Positions 19,534 through 29,218 of a DNA stretch of 64,000 nucleotides are shown in pieces; the first letter of the stretch is position 1, and each line of letters begins with the position of its first letter. The DNA lies in the NCBI RefSeq assembly GCF_003388735.1, contig NZ_QUBQ01000001.1, positions 2,170,001 to 2,234,000 of the forward strand, written 5' to 3'. The notes beneath the pieces were generated by a model, which worked only from the letters and a program-made list of their open reading frames with translations, was not told where the DNA came from and did no database searches. The DNA comes from Paenibacillus paeoniae. Lineage in GTDB: Bacteria; Bacillota; Bacilli; Paenibacillales; Paenibacillaceae. Made by a program: the position numbers and the translations under genes.

Positions 19534-19938
19534 TTATTTGACACGCAGCTGGGAATCTTCATCATCAATCTTCTCTGCTGGTTTGAAGTATACGTCATGG
19601 ATATGAACGTTCACTTCTACGACATGTAGACCGGTCATCATCTCAATGGATCGCTTGACGTTTTGTTGGATCTGGGAAGCGATCTCTGGAATTTTGTTTC
19701 CGTATTGAATAATGATGGACACGTCTACTGCAGCTTCTCTTTGACCAACCTCGACTTTAACGCCTTTGGACAAATTTTTACGACCTAGCAGCTCCGCGAT
19801 ACCGCCTGCGAATCCGCCGCTCATCCCTGCTACGCCTTCCACTTCAACCGTCGCGAGACCAGCAATGACCTCAATGACTTCAGGTGCAATCTGAATCGTA
19901 CCGATGTCTGTTTTCTCGAATTCAGCTATCGTACTCAT
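19534..19938 (-). CDS. Asp23/Gls24 family envelope-stress protein
   Basis: 134 residues, one Asp23 domain (IGTIQIAPEVIEVIAGLATVEVEGVAGM ... VDVSIIIQYGNKIPE ... GLHVVEVNVHIHDV). It corresponds by position to B. subtilis YqhY, located between accC and nusB. A near-consensus promoter lies just upstream. The role in membrane or fatty-acid homeostasis is inferred from YqhY studies. Confidence 0.92.
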   Translation of the reverse strand: MSTIAEFEKTDIGTIQIAPEVIEVIAGLATVEVEGVAGMSGGFAGGIAELLGRKNLSKGVKVEVGQREAAVDVSIIIQYGNKIPEIASQIQQNVKRSIEMMTGLHVVEVNVHIHDVYFKPAEKIDDEDSQLRVK

Positions 19939-20011
19939 GTTCGTTGTACACCTCCCTAATGTCGCGTAGCCCGGCCCAAGGCCAAGCCATGTTCCGCATC
20001 TTATTTCTATA

Positions 20012-20040
20012 CTATAACATTCAGCCTGATTTATGACAAA
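20012..20040 (-). promoter_or_regulatory. sigma-A promoter of the asp23-amaP operon
   Basis: On the minus strand, TTGTCA, 17 bases, TATAGT, in the 117-bp gap after accC. Confidence 0.65.
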
Positions 20041-20055
20041 CGATTTGGACTCCTT

Positions 20056-21429
<1,374 letters not shown>

Positions 21430-21473
21430 GTAGGAACCCCTTTCAGACGTCAGTTACCCATTCCGGGCATTCG

Positions 21474-21974
21474 TTAGTCCGCTTTCACCAGGAACAGCGG
21501 CTGGCCGTACTCCACCAACTGACCGTTGGAAACCAGAACTTCCACGATCTCACCATTCACTTCGGCTTCCAATTCGTTCATCAGCTTCATCGCTTCCAAA
21601 ATACATACAACCGATTTCTCATGAACGCGATCACCTGATTTCACAAATACACTCGCTTCTGGTGAAGGTGCGCTGTAGAACGTTCCCACCATCGGCGATA
21701 CGATTTGGTGCAATTCTACCGCAGGTGCCTTGGCAGGCGCAGAATCCGCAACTGCTTGCTGAGCGCTAGTTTGAACTACAGGCTGCGGCTGAGCTACCGC
21801 TATAGCAGGCTGTGAATATGTATGCGTAATTGGAGCCGCTTGCACATTCACCACTTCAGTTTTGCCTGGTTTACGGATGTGCAGACGCGCGCCTTCGTTT
21901 TCAATTTCTAGCTCCTGAACGGATGTTTGATCGACCAGCTTGATCAATTCTTTAATCTCGCTCAACTTGAACAT
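21474..21974 (-). CDS. accB: acetyl-CoA carboxylase, biotin carboxyl carrier protein
   Basis: About 166 residues. An N-terminal helical domain and a Pro/Ala/Gln-rich linker (about 50-85) precede the biotinyl domain with the carboxylated-biotin lysine in LEAMKLMNE. The ATG at 21974 follows GAGGAG by 11 bases; a GTG at 21986 lies within that site. It precedes accC and follows the spoIIIA operon after a terminator, as in Bacillus. Confidence 0.96.
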   Translation of the reverse strand: MFKLSEIKELIKLVDQTSVQELEIENEGARLHIRKPGKTEVVNVQAAPITHTYSQPAIAVAQPQPVVQTSAQQAVADSAPAKAPAVELHQIVSPMVGTFYSAPSPEASVFVKSGDRVHEKSVVCILEAMKLMNELEAEVNGEIVEVLVSNGQLVEYGQPLFLVKAD

Positions 21975-22011
21975 GAACGTAATCACTCCTCTTCTTCACA
22001 TAACGTTTAGT

Positions 22012-22040
22012 ATTATACCATAAAAAGGCGTGAACAAGAA
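22012..22040 (-). promoter_or_regulatory. probable accBC promoter
   Basis: A perfect -10 TATAAT at 22012-22017 (minus strand) with a weak -35 (TTCTTG) at 17-base spacing, 38 bases before the accB start. Confidence 0.45.
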
Positions 22041-22078
22041 TCATTTTTTGGACAAGCCGATTTTCCCCTGCCCGGATC

Positions 22079-22123
22079 AAAAAAACTCCGCACGCCTACG
22101 GCACTAGCCGAAGACGAACGGAG
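22079..22123 (-). terminator. terminator of the spoIIIA operon
   Basis: CTCCG/CGGAG with an inner CGTCTTCGGCTA/TAGGCG imperfect stem, ending in seven T on the minus strand. It lies between spoIIIAH and accB. Confidence 0.75.
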
Positions 22124-22149
22124 CTTGTTGCCTGGCTGCCGTGCCTATG

Positions 22150-22764
22150 TTATGGCTCCGACACATATTGTACGGATACTTGAGTTGGGCTGACCTCCAT
22201 CACGGTCATCACTTGATCGATAATGCTGGCTGCATCTTTTTTCTCCAACTTCTCGCTGGTTACAACTACTTTATAGCGATCATTCTCTTCTGAGACAATG
22301 GCAATATCATATTGTTTCATCAGTTCCGATTCCAGCGCCGTGATGCGTGAATTTTTATCCTCAAGCTGGTCAAGCTGAGTTGCCGCTGCCGCGGAATCTT
22401 CTGAGCTTATGTTGCTTACATCGGCGAGCACGCTCCAGATGCGGTCTGTTTCTTGGGAATATTGCTGCTCTCTCTTCGACAGTAATTCGCTGAATATGCT
22501 GCCCTGCGTGTAGCCTTCTCGGGCAAGCTGATCCAGAATTTTTTGATTCGCTACGCTGATGCCTTCGTCATCGCCTGGCTTCACTTCATCGACGACGACC
22601 TGCCCTTTATTACCTCCAGCTACTTCCGTTACATTCTCGCCCGGCTTCTCCGAAGACAGCTTGTCGGCATCGTTCAGATCCTGCGTGAACAGATAATAAG
22701 CGGAGAGCACCACCATCAAGCTGAGCATGGAAACGAGCCAAATCGTTTGTCTTTTTGTATTCAT
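22150..22764 (-). CDS. spoIIIAH: SpoIIIAH, forespore-engulfment channel component
   Basis: 204 residues. An N-terminal membrane anchor (about 8-27) is followed by an acidic, low-complexity linker and a YscJ/FliF-like ring-building domain (DRYKVVVTSEKLEKKDAASIIDQVMTVM). It spans the mother-cell membrane and binds forespore SpoIIQ in the feeding channel. It is the last gene of the operon and is preceded by a 158-bp repeat-bearing gap. Confidence 0.93.
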   Translation of the reverse strand: MNTKRQTIWLVSMLSLMVVLSAYYLFTQDLNDADKLSSEKPGENVTEVAGGNKGQVVVDEVKPGDDEGISVANQKILDQLAREGYTQGSIFSELLSKREQQYSQETDRIWSVLADVSNISSEDSAAAATQLDQLEDKNSRITALESELMKQYDIAIVSEENDRYKVVVTSEKLEKKDAASIIDQVMTVMEVSPTQVSVQYVSEP

Positions 22765-22775
22765 TTTGATTCCTC

Positions 22776-22902
22776 CTAAAAGTTTTGTGTTTATATTCAG
22801 CGGCTAGCTGAATGGAGCAAAACTACTTCGTAAGCATGTTCTAAGTTTTCTGGTCAAATCAGCGATTAGCTAATTGGAGCAAAACTTCTTCGTAAGCGTA
22901 AG
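22776..22902. repeat. two diverged copies of the spoIIIA intergenic repeat
   Basis: Two imperfect ~61-bp units share CAGCG.TTAGCT.AATGGAGC followed by AAAACT(T)CTTCGTAAGC (cores at about 22814-22836 and 22876-22898). The core matches the repeat in the spoIIIAF-spoIIIAE gap. On the minus strand the segment next to spoIIIAH folds AGTTTTG against CAAAACTTTT, ending directly before the AGGAGG of spoIIIAH. Confidence 0.75.
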
Positions 22903-22922
22903 TCTTTGTTACTTGCTTTTCG

Positions 22923-23552
22923 CTATTGCTTGCTCGGAACGACCGAGATACGGTTGACCGGAACACTCAGCCCCTTTTCGACAGCGCTTGATATGAGGCG
23001 TCTGACCGTTGCGTTTTCTGCCCCTTTCGCTACGATAAGAACACCTCGTATTCGGGGATTAATCGTTTTCGTAATAATCGGTTTCTGTTCCCCCGATACT
23101 TCATACAAGACGACTTGACCATCCTTGCTGATCGACGTAATATGCCTCACCCCCCCGTTCCGATCGTTCTCATCGGTAATCGACTGATTTTCTGTCTTGT
23201 TCCGTTCGACTACAATCTCTTCTGTAGAATCGACTGTAACCATTACATCCACAGACCCGACCCCCACAATCTTCTCCAATATTTCTTTGAGCCTAGTCTC
23301 CAGCGTGCCTTCGACCACCTCAAAGGGAGAACCCGGAGCAGCATTTCGGTTCCATGCTTCCGAGGTTTCCGGGGGAGGATTGGGGTCCTGGGCAGAAGGC
23401 CCGATATCCTTGAACGGCAAAAATGAGTTGAGCAGCATCAGCACAGCTCCAATTCCGCCAATAATGAGCAAGATCCGCAACGTTCTGACGCGTTTCGGTC
23501 CGCTAGGTCCGCCGCCCACTGCAGATTCCAATCCTTCCAGCCATTTCGCCAT
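22923..23552 (-). CDS. spoIIIAG: SpoIIIAG, ring-forming component of the feeding channel
   Basis: 209 residues. One membrane segment (about 26-43, LRILLIIGGIGAVLMLLNSFL), then a Pro-rich spacer and a periplasm-facing ring-building domain with the family motif IVGVGSVDVMVTVDSTEE. Its homologue makes a large ring between mother cell and forespore. The ATG follows GGGGGGAGTTAAT; the end is next to the repeat region. Confidence 0.94.
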   Translation of the reverse strand: MAKWLEGLESAVGGGPSGPKRVRTLRILLIIGGIGAVLMLLNSFLPFKDIGPSAQDPNPPPETSEAWNRNAAPGSPFEVVEGTLETRLKEILEKIVGVGSVDVMVTVDSTEEIVVERNKTENQSITDENDRNGGVRHITSISKDGQVVLYEVSGEQKPIITKTINPRIRGVLIVAKGAENATVRRLISSAVEKGLSVPVNRISVVPSKQ

Positions 23553-23572
23553 ATTAACTCCCCCCTTTCTCC

Positions 23573-24298
23573 CTATTGCTTCGCAGTTGAGCCGCTGGCA
23601 GCCCGGATTCGAATTTCGACTTTGTCAGACTGTATGCCCCAGCCTCTCGCCAAAACGCTTTGCACTGCCGCTGCTTCCTGCTTGTTGGGCGGGATAAAAC
23701 CGTTTTTTTCAGGAAGGGCTGTATTCAACTTGCTTTCATTCTCTCCAATCGTTATATCAACGGGTGCAACTACTTCGATTTCAATCGACTTATCATGCTT
23801 GCCTGGCTCCGGACTTGCCATACCGGTGTTTTCTTTCAACGTTACCTTTACGGCTGCAATCTCCGGCGCTTCTCCTTCCTTTGGATGCTTACTCCAGGCA
23901 AAGGAAACGCTCACCCGTTCCACCTGCGCTCCTGTCTCCGTCGTAATCGCCTTCTTCATCGATACCTCCAAAGTAGCTGCCATCAAGCGTGCGGCTTCTT
24001 CATTCCGCTTGGACTGAATGTCCTCTGCCCTGATCTGAATTTCCTCCAGAGTTGGCATTGCCACCTTTTTGTGCATGGACCTTTCATTCCACATCTCCAT
24101 TCCGGCATCCAGCCTATTGTTCATATCTGTTTGAAGGAGTCGCAGAATCGGCGACAGAATGGTAAGCAGAATAAACAATCCCACTACGAGTCTGGCATAA
24201 CGCTGCATGGCTTTGTTCGGAAGGAGCAGCTCGACGAGAACGGCTAGCAAAATGACCGCAATGATATCCCTCAGCCAGTCGCTCAACCAACCCATCAC
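23573..24298 (-). CDS. spoIIIAF: SpoIIIAF membrane protein
   Basis: About 241 residues. Two N-terminal membrane segments (LRDIIAVILLAVLVELLLP and LVVGLFILLTILSPIL) precede a long mixed soluble domain typical of SpoIIIAF. I use the GTG at 24298 (ATG at 24295 is equally possible); TAGGAGG lies ten bases upstream. That site is immediately preceded by a perfect 9-bp hairpin that belongs to the repeat array. Confidence 0.92.
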   Translation of the reverse strand: MMGWLSDWLRDIIAVILLAVLVELLLPNKAMQRYARLVVGLFILLTILSPILRLLQTDMNNRLDAGMEMWNERSMHKKVAMPTLEEIQIRAEDIQSKRNEEAARLMAATLEVSMKKAITTETGAQVERVSVSFAWSKHPKEGEAPEIAAVKVTLKENTGMASPEPGKHDKSIEIEVVAPVDITIGENESKLNTALPEKNGFIPPNKQEAAAVQSVLARGWGIQSDKVEIRIRAASGSTAKQ

Positions 24299-24317
24299 AT
24301 TAAGCTCACCTCCTAAA

Positions 24318-24338
24318 AAGTTTTGCGGAGCAAAACTT
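24318..24338 (-). promoter_or_regulatory. hairpin abutting the spoIIIAF ribosome site
   Basis: AAGTTTTGC-TCC-GCAAAACTT is a perfect 9-bp stem with a 3-base loop, followed on the minus strand by TTTAGGAGG, the spoIIIAF Shine-Dalgarno. It resembles a weak terminator or an RNA stabiliser. Confidence 0.5.
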
Positions 24339-24456
24339 ACTTCGTAAGCATCAATATTGCGTAGCAAAACTTACTTCGTAAGCACCGATATTGCGGAGCA
24401 AAACTTACTTCGTAAGCACCGATATTGCGGAGCAAAACTTACTTCGCAAGCCTGCG
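24325..24456. repeat. 34-bp tandem repeat, about 3.9 copies, inside the spoIIIA operon
   Basis: Direct units begin at 24325, 24359, 24393 and 24427 with a fixed 34-bp period. Each holds GCGGAG and CAAAACTTACTTCGTAAGC, then a CACCGATATT-like end. Copies 2 and 3 differ at one position; copy 4 is cut at the spoIIIAE stop. Each unit contains CTTAC-TTC-GTAAG, able to fold as a small hairpin. Confidence 0.9.
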
Positions 24457-25695
24457 CTACCTTACCATCAGCGCCGCATTGCCTGCGGTTAAGATGATCG
24501 TAACCGCCAGGAAAAACATCAGGCTTACCGCAGCCAAAGCGGCGAATACAAAAATCATCGTTTTGCCGATGGTTTGTAGGCAGGTTACGATAGGCGAATC
24601 GCCAAGCGGCTGCATGACAGCTGCCGATACATTGTAGATGAGCGCCAGCGTAAATATTTTCAGCGCCGGGAATGCACTCAGGAACAACAGGACGATGACG
24701 CCTGCGAGACCGACGGCGTTTTTCGCAAGCAGCGACGCGGATATGACCGTATCCGCAGCGTCGGAGAACATCCGGCCGACGACGGGTACAAAGTTGCCTG
24801 TTACGAACTTGGCGGCACGAAGCGTTACACCATCCGTCACAGCCCCCGTCGCTCCTTGGACAGATATGACGCCCAGAAATATCGTCACCAGGACGCCCAA
24901 TGAACCAACCGCTACAGTTCGAAGTAAGTTTGCCAGATGCGTTACTTTGAACTTCTCAGTCAATGCGCTTGCGATATGCAGCACCGCAGAGAAAAAGAGC
25001 AGCGGGAACACGAAGCTGTAAATAACTGTTCCCACGATATGGATCATGAAAATGATGAGCGGATGCAGGACCGATACCGTCACGACACTTCCCATCGATG
25101 CCAACAGAGTGAGCAAGAGCGGGACCATCGCCAGCATGAACGAGATCATACTTTCAATGGCATCCTTGGCGTAACCAATAGCCACATGAAAGCTGTTCAC
25201 CGCGATGATGACGAGTACCATGTAAGTAACGGAGTAAGCCGCTTTACTTATCGAATTGCGTTCGAACGCATTTTGCAGCGTTTCCAGCACCATGCTGAAC
25301 ACAGTGAGCAATACGATTGTGACAAGCAGCTTGCCATTGTAGAGCACCTCATGCCAGAAGTATCGAAGCAAGCCTTGCAGGACGTCTGCCAGTTTCAATC
25401 CTCCGCCAGACAACAGCATCTCGCTGAAGCTCGGCACTTTCTGATCCGGAAAGAAACCGCCATACTGCTCGCGAAGCTTATTCCAGTAATCTTCGACATG
25501 TTCGGTCTCCATTAGGCCAGCCTGTTCCTTCATCATTTGATTTACATCAGAACTTGCTGCTTCCGGTGCTGCAATGGAGCTCCCGCTTGTGCTTGTTTCT
25601 GCTTGTACGCCAATGGGCATTAGCGTCATGAAGAGGAGAAAGAACCATACGAGCAGTTGAAGCTTTGCAGCTCCTCCGGCACGCGCTTGCGCCAT
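24457..25695 (-). CDS. spoIIIAE: SpoIIIAE polytopic membrane protein
   Basis: About 412 residues. A signal-like N-terminus and an extracytoplasmic region (to about 110) lead to 7-8 membrane segments. SpoIIIAE is the channel-type component of the feeding apparatus. The ATG at 25695 (or GTG 25698) follows GGGGAG and overlaps the spoIIIAD end. The stop codon touches the tandem repeat array. Confidence 0.95.
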   Translation of the reverse strand: MAQARAGGAAKLQLLVWFFLLFMTLMPIGVQAETSTSGSSIAAPEAASSDVNQMMKEQAGLMETEHVEDYWNKLREQYGGFFPDQKVPSFSEMLLSGGGLKLADVLQGLLRYFWHEVLYNGKLLVTIVLLTVFSMVLETLQNAFERNSISKAAYSVTYMVLVIIAVNSFHVAIGYAKDAIESMISFMLAMVPLLLTLLASMGSVVTVSVLHPLIIFMIHIVGTVIYSFVFPLLFFSAVLHIASALTEKFKVTHLANLLRTVAVGSLGVLVTIFLGVISVQGATGAVTDGVTLRAAKFVTGNFVPVVGRMFSDAADTVISASLLAKNAVGLAGVIVLLFLSAFPALKIFTLALIYNVSAAVMQPLGDSPIVTCLQTIGKTMIFVFAALAAVSLMFFLAVTIILTAGNAALMVR

Positions 25696-25700
25696 CACGA

Positions 25701-26096
25701 TCAGCTCCCCGCCGGCAGCAATCCGATGACGGTCTCGACAATGACGCTAATGATCGGGATTGCCATGACGAGTATGAACACTTTGCCGGCAAATTCTATT
25801 TTCGATGCGATACCCTCTTGGCCCGCATCCCTGACAATCTGAGCGCCGAATTCGGCGATATAAGCAATTCCGATTATTTTCAGAACAGTCTTCAAGTAAA
25901 TGGACGGAATGCCCGATCGATTCCCTAAATCCTCCAGCACCTTAATAACGGCTTCTATCTTGCCGATCACATACAGGAAGATGAACAATCCCGTAAATGC
26001 CGCCAGAAGAAAAGCGAACATCGGTTTCTGCTCTTTCACGACCAGGATCAGCACGGTCGTCATTAGACCGATACCGACGATTTGTATCATCTCCAC
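25701..26096 (-). CDS. spoIIIAD: SpoIIIAD membrane protein
   Basis: About 131 residues, four membrane segments, with the family motifs VKEQKPMFAFLL and LKIIGIAYIAEFGAQIVRDAGQ. I chose the GTG at 26096, six bases after TAGGTGA. It lies between spoIIIAC and spoIIIAE with almost no gaps. Confidence 0.94.
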   Translation of the reverse strand: MEMIQIVGIGLMTTVLILVVKEQKPMFAFLLAAFTGLFIFLYVIGKIEAVIKVLEDLGNRSGIPSIYLKTVLKIIGIAYIAEFGAQIVRDAGQEGIASKIEFAGKVFILVMAIPIISVIVETVIGLLPAGS

Positions 26097-26105
26097 CGCG
26101 TTCAC

Positions 26106-26309
26106 CTACTGGAACAGAAAGATCGTTTTTATTTCCTGGAACAATTCATTCAGCAGCCGTACTACCATAAACAACACAACAACAAATCCAATTACGGTTA
26201 CCCAATGCGCCATGTCTTCCTTCCCCATCTGCTTAAGAACGGAATGAATCATTGCGATAATGATGCCGATTCCAGCGATTTGAAATATGGCGCTCACATC
26301 CATATTCAT
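26106..26309 (-). CDS. spoIIIAC: SpoIIIAC membrane protein
   Basis: 67 residues, two membrane segments (FQIAGIGIIIAMIHSVLKQMGKED, VIGFVVVLFMVVRLLNELF), a full-length match in character to SpoIIIAC. GAGGGTG lies eight bases upstream of the ATG. Confidence 0.94.
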   Translation of the reverse strand: MNMDVSAIFQIAGIGIIIAMIHSVLKQMGKEDMAHWVTVIGFVVVLFMVVRLLNELFQEIKTIFLFQ

Positions 26310-26324
26310 AAGTAGCGCACCCTC

Positions 26325-26843
26325 TTACACCATCAAAATGATGATCAGCACAGCGAGCAATGCTCCGAGACTTTTCCACATCTTCTCATATCGCCCTTGA
26401 TCGTCCCTTGCCGCGTCTTCTTCCGATTTCAATTGCAATAACGCAAGTCGCAGGTGCTTCATCTGATCTTCCTTGTCACTTATGCCAAGCGTTGATCCGA
26501 GCCGAAGCATGACGCCTCTCTCGCTGGCTTTCATCGAAGTTTCAATCCAGATGACCTGAACGGATCGCTCCCAGCACTCCTGAAAAGACCATCCTTGCTC
26601 ACTCTTCAATTCCTCCGCTGTCCTGCGAAATAGTGAGGCAATCGGCTCTGCTGTTGCAGCAGCGGTTCGATTCAGCGCTTCGGGCAATGGCGTGTGTCCG
26701 TAACCTATCTCTGTTTCGAGCCGTTGCAGCGCGTGGGCGAGCTGTCTCAATTGTCTGGGACGTTCTGCAAATCTTGCGGCCTGCTGGAACCCGATTAACG
26801 TGCCGGCTACCAATATAAGCACCGCGCCCAGCAGCTTAATCAT
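26325..26843 (-). CDS. spoIIIAB: SpoIIIAB
   Basis: 172 residues with an N-terminal membrane segment, a cytoplasmic helical domain (LRQLAHALQRLETEIGYGHTPLPEAL, GxxLGxSDKEDQ-like) and a C-terminal membrane segment. It has type II secretion GspF-like character. The ATG overlaps the spoIIIAA stop by four bases. Confidence 0.94.
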   Translation of the reverse strand: MIKLLGAVLILVAGTLIGFQQAARFAERPRQLRQLAHALQRLETEIGYGHTPLPEALNRTAAATAEPIASLFRRTAEELKSEQGWSFQECWERSVQVIWIETSMKASERGVMLRLGSTLGISDKEDQMKHLRLALLQLKSEEDAARDDQGRYEKMWKSLGALLAVLIIILMV

Positions 26844-27880
26844 TCTTCCGTCCGGAAACGTCCGACTCCGGCCCCAGCAAGACTTACGGCTGCGAGCTGC
26901 TCCTTGCTCTTGGCGTTTGATGCTTGCTGCAGTGCATTCGCACTGATGATCCGGTGCATAATGCCGTCATGTGATCGCTTCAGCTCCACAATGTGGAGAA
27001 ATGCTCCTTCTTGGATGAGCCTGTACAATTCCGGCCTGCCCTTCGCATCTTGCACATCAAAGGCATGAGCAGTTGCAACTACGCTTACACCGGCATGGCT
27101 TGCTTCGCGGATCGCTTCGACATCTTCAGGACGTCCGATTTCATCGACAATCAGCACTTCAGGCGACATGGATCTTAGCAGCATCATCATGCCTTCCGCC
27201 TTGGGACACGCATCCATAACATCTGTGCGGGGACCGACATCGAAGGTCGGTATGCCTCTGACGCATGCGGCAATCTCGGAGCGCTCATCGACAATCCCAA
27301 CCTTTTTGCCGGCAATCGTGCCTCTCTCCATACCAGACGGGGCTCCATAGCTAAGCGACCTTGCCATATCTCTGACCAGCGTCGTTTTGCCTTGCTGCGG
27401 CGGCGCCAATATGAGCGTTGACCCGATCGTACCGCGAACTCGATCCATCAGCTTCGGTAGAAGATGCGCAGCCGCTCCGATTACTTCTCTGGCGATCCGG
27501 ATATTGAATCCGCCAATATCTCTGATCCCGCGGACGCTTCCCCCATCCAGAATGGTGCGGCCGGCCAGTCCGATTCGATGTCCGCCCGATACGGTAATGT
27601 AGCCTCTTCTCAATTCTTCTTCCATGGCATAAAGCGAATAATTCGTGATGCGTTCCAGAAGCTTGCGGCATTGTTCGGCCGTCGGCTTGACGGAGCCTTC
27701 TGCTTGTTGCTTCAGACTACCGTCAGGCGCCAAAAACCTGAAGCCTCCGCGATAAGAGATCTCCAGTGGACGATTCTCCCGTATGCGTATTTCCTCAAGC
27801 GATCCTTTCACTTCCGCCGGCAGGCCCTCGAGCAGCTTCTTCAGATCCAGCGGCAACAAATGGGATACATGGGACAGCAT
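26840..27880 (-). CDS. spoIIIAA: SpoIIIAA ATPase
   Basis: About 346 residues. A secretion-type ATPase thought to energise the feeding channel. Walker A PPQQGKTTLVRD and Walker B VLIVDEIGRPEDVEA are clear. I place the start at the ATG at 27880 (MLSHVSHLLPLDLKK), with GGGGAG 11 bases and GAAGGA 3 bases upstream. The extension to 28024 reads through the end of the YqhV gene. Confidence 0.94.
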   Translation of the reverse strand: MLSHVSHLLPLDLKKLLEGLPAEVKGSLEEIRIRENRPLEISYRGGFRFLAPDGSLKQQAEGSVKPTAEQCRKLLERITNYSLYAMEEELRRGYITVSGGHRIGLAGRTILDGGSVRGIRDIGGFNIRIAREVIGAAAHLLPKLMDRVRGTIGSTLILAPPQQGKTTLVRDMARSLSYGAPSGMERGTIAGKKVGIVDERSEIAACVRGIPTFDVGPRTDVMDACPKAEGMMMLLRSMSPEVLIVDEIGRPEDVEAIREASHAGVSVVATAHAFDVQDAKGRPELYRLIQEGAFLHIVELKRSHDGIMHRIISANALQQASNAKSKEQLAAVSLAGAGVGRFRTEE

Positions 27881-27919
27881 GCTTCCTTCACTCCCCGATG
27901 TTTGTCTTATGTCGTTACA

Positions 27920-27951
27920 TGTGTATGCTTGTCTGATGAGATTATGTATAC
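27920..27951 (-). promoter_or_regulatory. possible sigma-E promoter of the spoIIIA operon
   Basis: On the minus strand, GTATACAT, 16 bases, then CATACACA, which resembles the sigma-E -10 CATACAnT. It ends about 40 bases before spoIIIAA. spoIIIA is sigma-E dependent in B. subtilis; the match here is only partial. Confidence 0.4.
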
Positions 27952-27972
27952 ATTTGCTAGATTCGCATTCTA

Positions 27973-28239
27973 CTATTTCTTTAATATGCCGATCATCAGG
28001 CAGATCACCCCTACAGCGACCCAAACAAACTTCGAGGCCGACAGCTTGTCGGATAGACCGACCAGGCCGATCGTCGTCGTCGCGATCAGAATGATCGGGC
28101 CTACTAACGCCAGAGATGAATTGACGACAAGCGCCTTGTCGATCTGATTGAGCCTAAGCATGACCAAAGCTGCGCAAATCTCAATGCTGCCAGATAATAG
28201 TCGGAGCATCGCCATACTTAGAACAATTTTATTAAGCAA
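27973..28239 (-). CDS. YqhV-type (DUF2619) small membrane protein
   Basis: About 88 residues, three membrane segments (IVLSMAMLRLLSGSIEICAALVML, VVNSSLALVGPIILIATTTIGLVGL, FVWVAVGVICLMIGI). YqhV also precedes spoIIIAA in Bacillus. TTG start at 28239, nine bases after AAAGGAGG; the ATG at 28263 lies before the site. Function unknown. Confidence 0.85.
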   Translation of the reverse strand: MLNKIVLSMAMLRLLSGSIEICAALVMLRLNQIDKALVVNSSLALVGPIILIATTTIGLVGLSDKLSASKFVWVAVGVICLMIGILKK

Positions 28240-28372
28240 AGGAAGGACCTCCTTTCGTTCCATAAGCTTTTTATATGTATATGCGTGCTTGTCTCTATTT
28301 CATACCGGGCACCTGCCCAGCTCCAGCCGCATATAGTGGTGGAAGAATATTCAGGCGAGGAGAACTGAGAAG

Positions 28373-29200
28373 ATGAGAAGTGCTGTACTAGACAACTGGC
28401 ATCAGCTCTTAAGAGACCCTAGCGGCTGCAGAACTGCCGATCGGAGGAAGGGTCTTGGTACTACGATGGTGATTGACAAAGGGATGGGCCTGAACGCCTT
28501 TTCCGATTTCATCGAGACCGCCGGACCATTCATTGAGATCGTCAAGTTCGGCTTCGGAACCGCCGTTCTATACGATCAGGAGCTTCTGCGCAACAAACTG
28601 TCGCTTGCTGCGGGCAGCAACATGATCGCTATGCCTGGCGGAACACTATTAGAGGTCGCGATCGCGCAAAAAGCGGTAGGGTCGTTTCTCGACAAAATCT
28701 GCTCGCTCGGTTTCACGGGTGTCGAGATTTCTGACGGAACCATTGAGCTTGCCCGTATCCGCAGAACTTCACTTATAAAGGAATGCATAAAACGGGGACT
28801 GACGGTTATGACGGAGTACGGCAAGAAAACAGCTGGTTCCGGCATTGATCCGGAGGAACTTGCCTTCACCGCGCACTGCGACTGGGAAGCCGGAGCAGAA
28901 CTCGTTACAATCGAGGCAAGAGAATCAGGTCTGAATGTCGGTCTATTCGACGAGCAAGGGCGCTGCAAGGAACACGTGCTCATGGAAGTGCTGGGCAAAG
29001 TCGACCATGAGGGCAGATTGATGTGGGAAGCGCCCTTGAAGAGTCAGCAGGCCGAGCTGCTGCTGCAATTCGGCGCATCGGTTCATCTGGGCAACATCGC
29101 TCCGACTGAAGCCCTATCGCTCGAAGCCATGCGACGGGGGCTTCGCTCGGATACTTTCGGGTTTGGCCAACGACAGGCCGATGCTGATTATATGATTTAA
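28373..29200 (+). CDS. comA: phosphosulfolactate synthase (ComA/YitD family)
   Basis: 275 residues, a TIM-barrel fold. It adds sulfite to phosphoenolpyruvate to give (2R)-phospho-3-sulfolactate. Family motifs seen: VKFGFGTAVLY, GGTLLEVA, FTGVEISDGTIEL and VTIEARESG. In methanogens this opens coenzyme M synthesis; in sporulating Bacillus it makes the sulfolactate stored in spores. The ATG has AGGCGAGGAG nearby; comB follows after 18 bases. The next enzyme, sulfolactate dehydrogenase, is not in the window. Confidence 0.9.
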   Translation: MRSAVLDNWHQLLRDPSGCRTADRRKGLGTTMVIDKGMGLNAFSDFIETAGPFIEIVKFGFGTAVLYDQELLRNKLSLAAGSNMIAMPGGTLLEVAIAQKAVGSFLDKICSLGFTGVEISDGTIELARIRRTSLIKECIKRGLTVMTEYGKKTAGSGIDPEELAFTAHCDWEAGAELVTIEARESGLNVGLFDEQGRCKEHVLMEVLGKVDHEGRLMWEAPLKSQQAELLLQFGASVHLGNIAPTEALSLEAMRRGLRSDTFGFGQRQADADYMI

Positions 29201-29218
29201 TAGAAAGAAGGATCTAAC

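Noticed and set aside
24325..24456. Possible CRISPR array
   Set aside because: The 34-bp repeats are directly contiguous with no unique spacers, and there are no cas genes.
27881..28024. N-terminal extension of SpoIIIAA
   Set aside because: It would run through the end of the YqhV gene and the likely sigma-E promoter; the start at 27880 fits the family.
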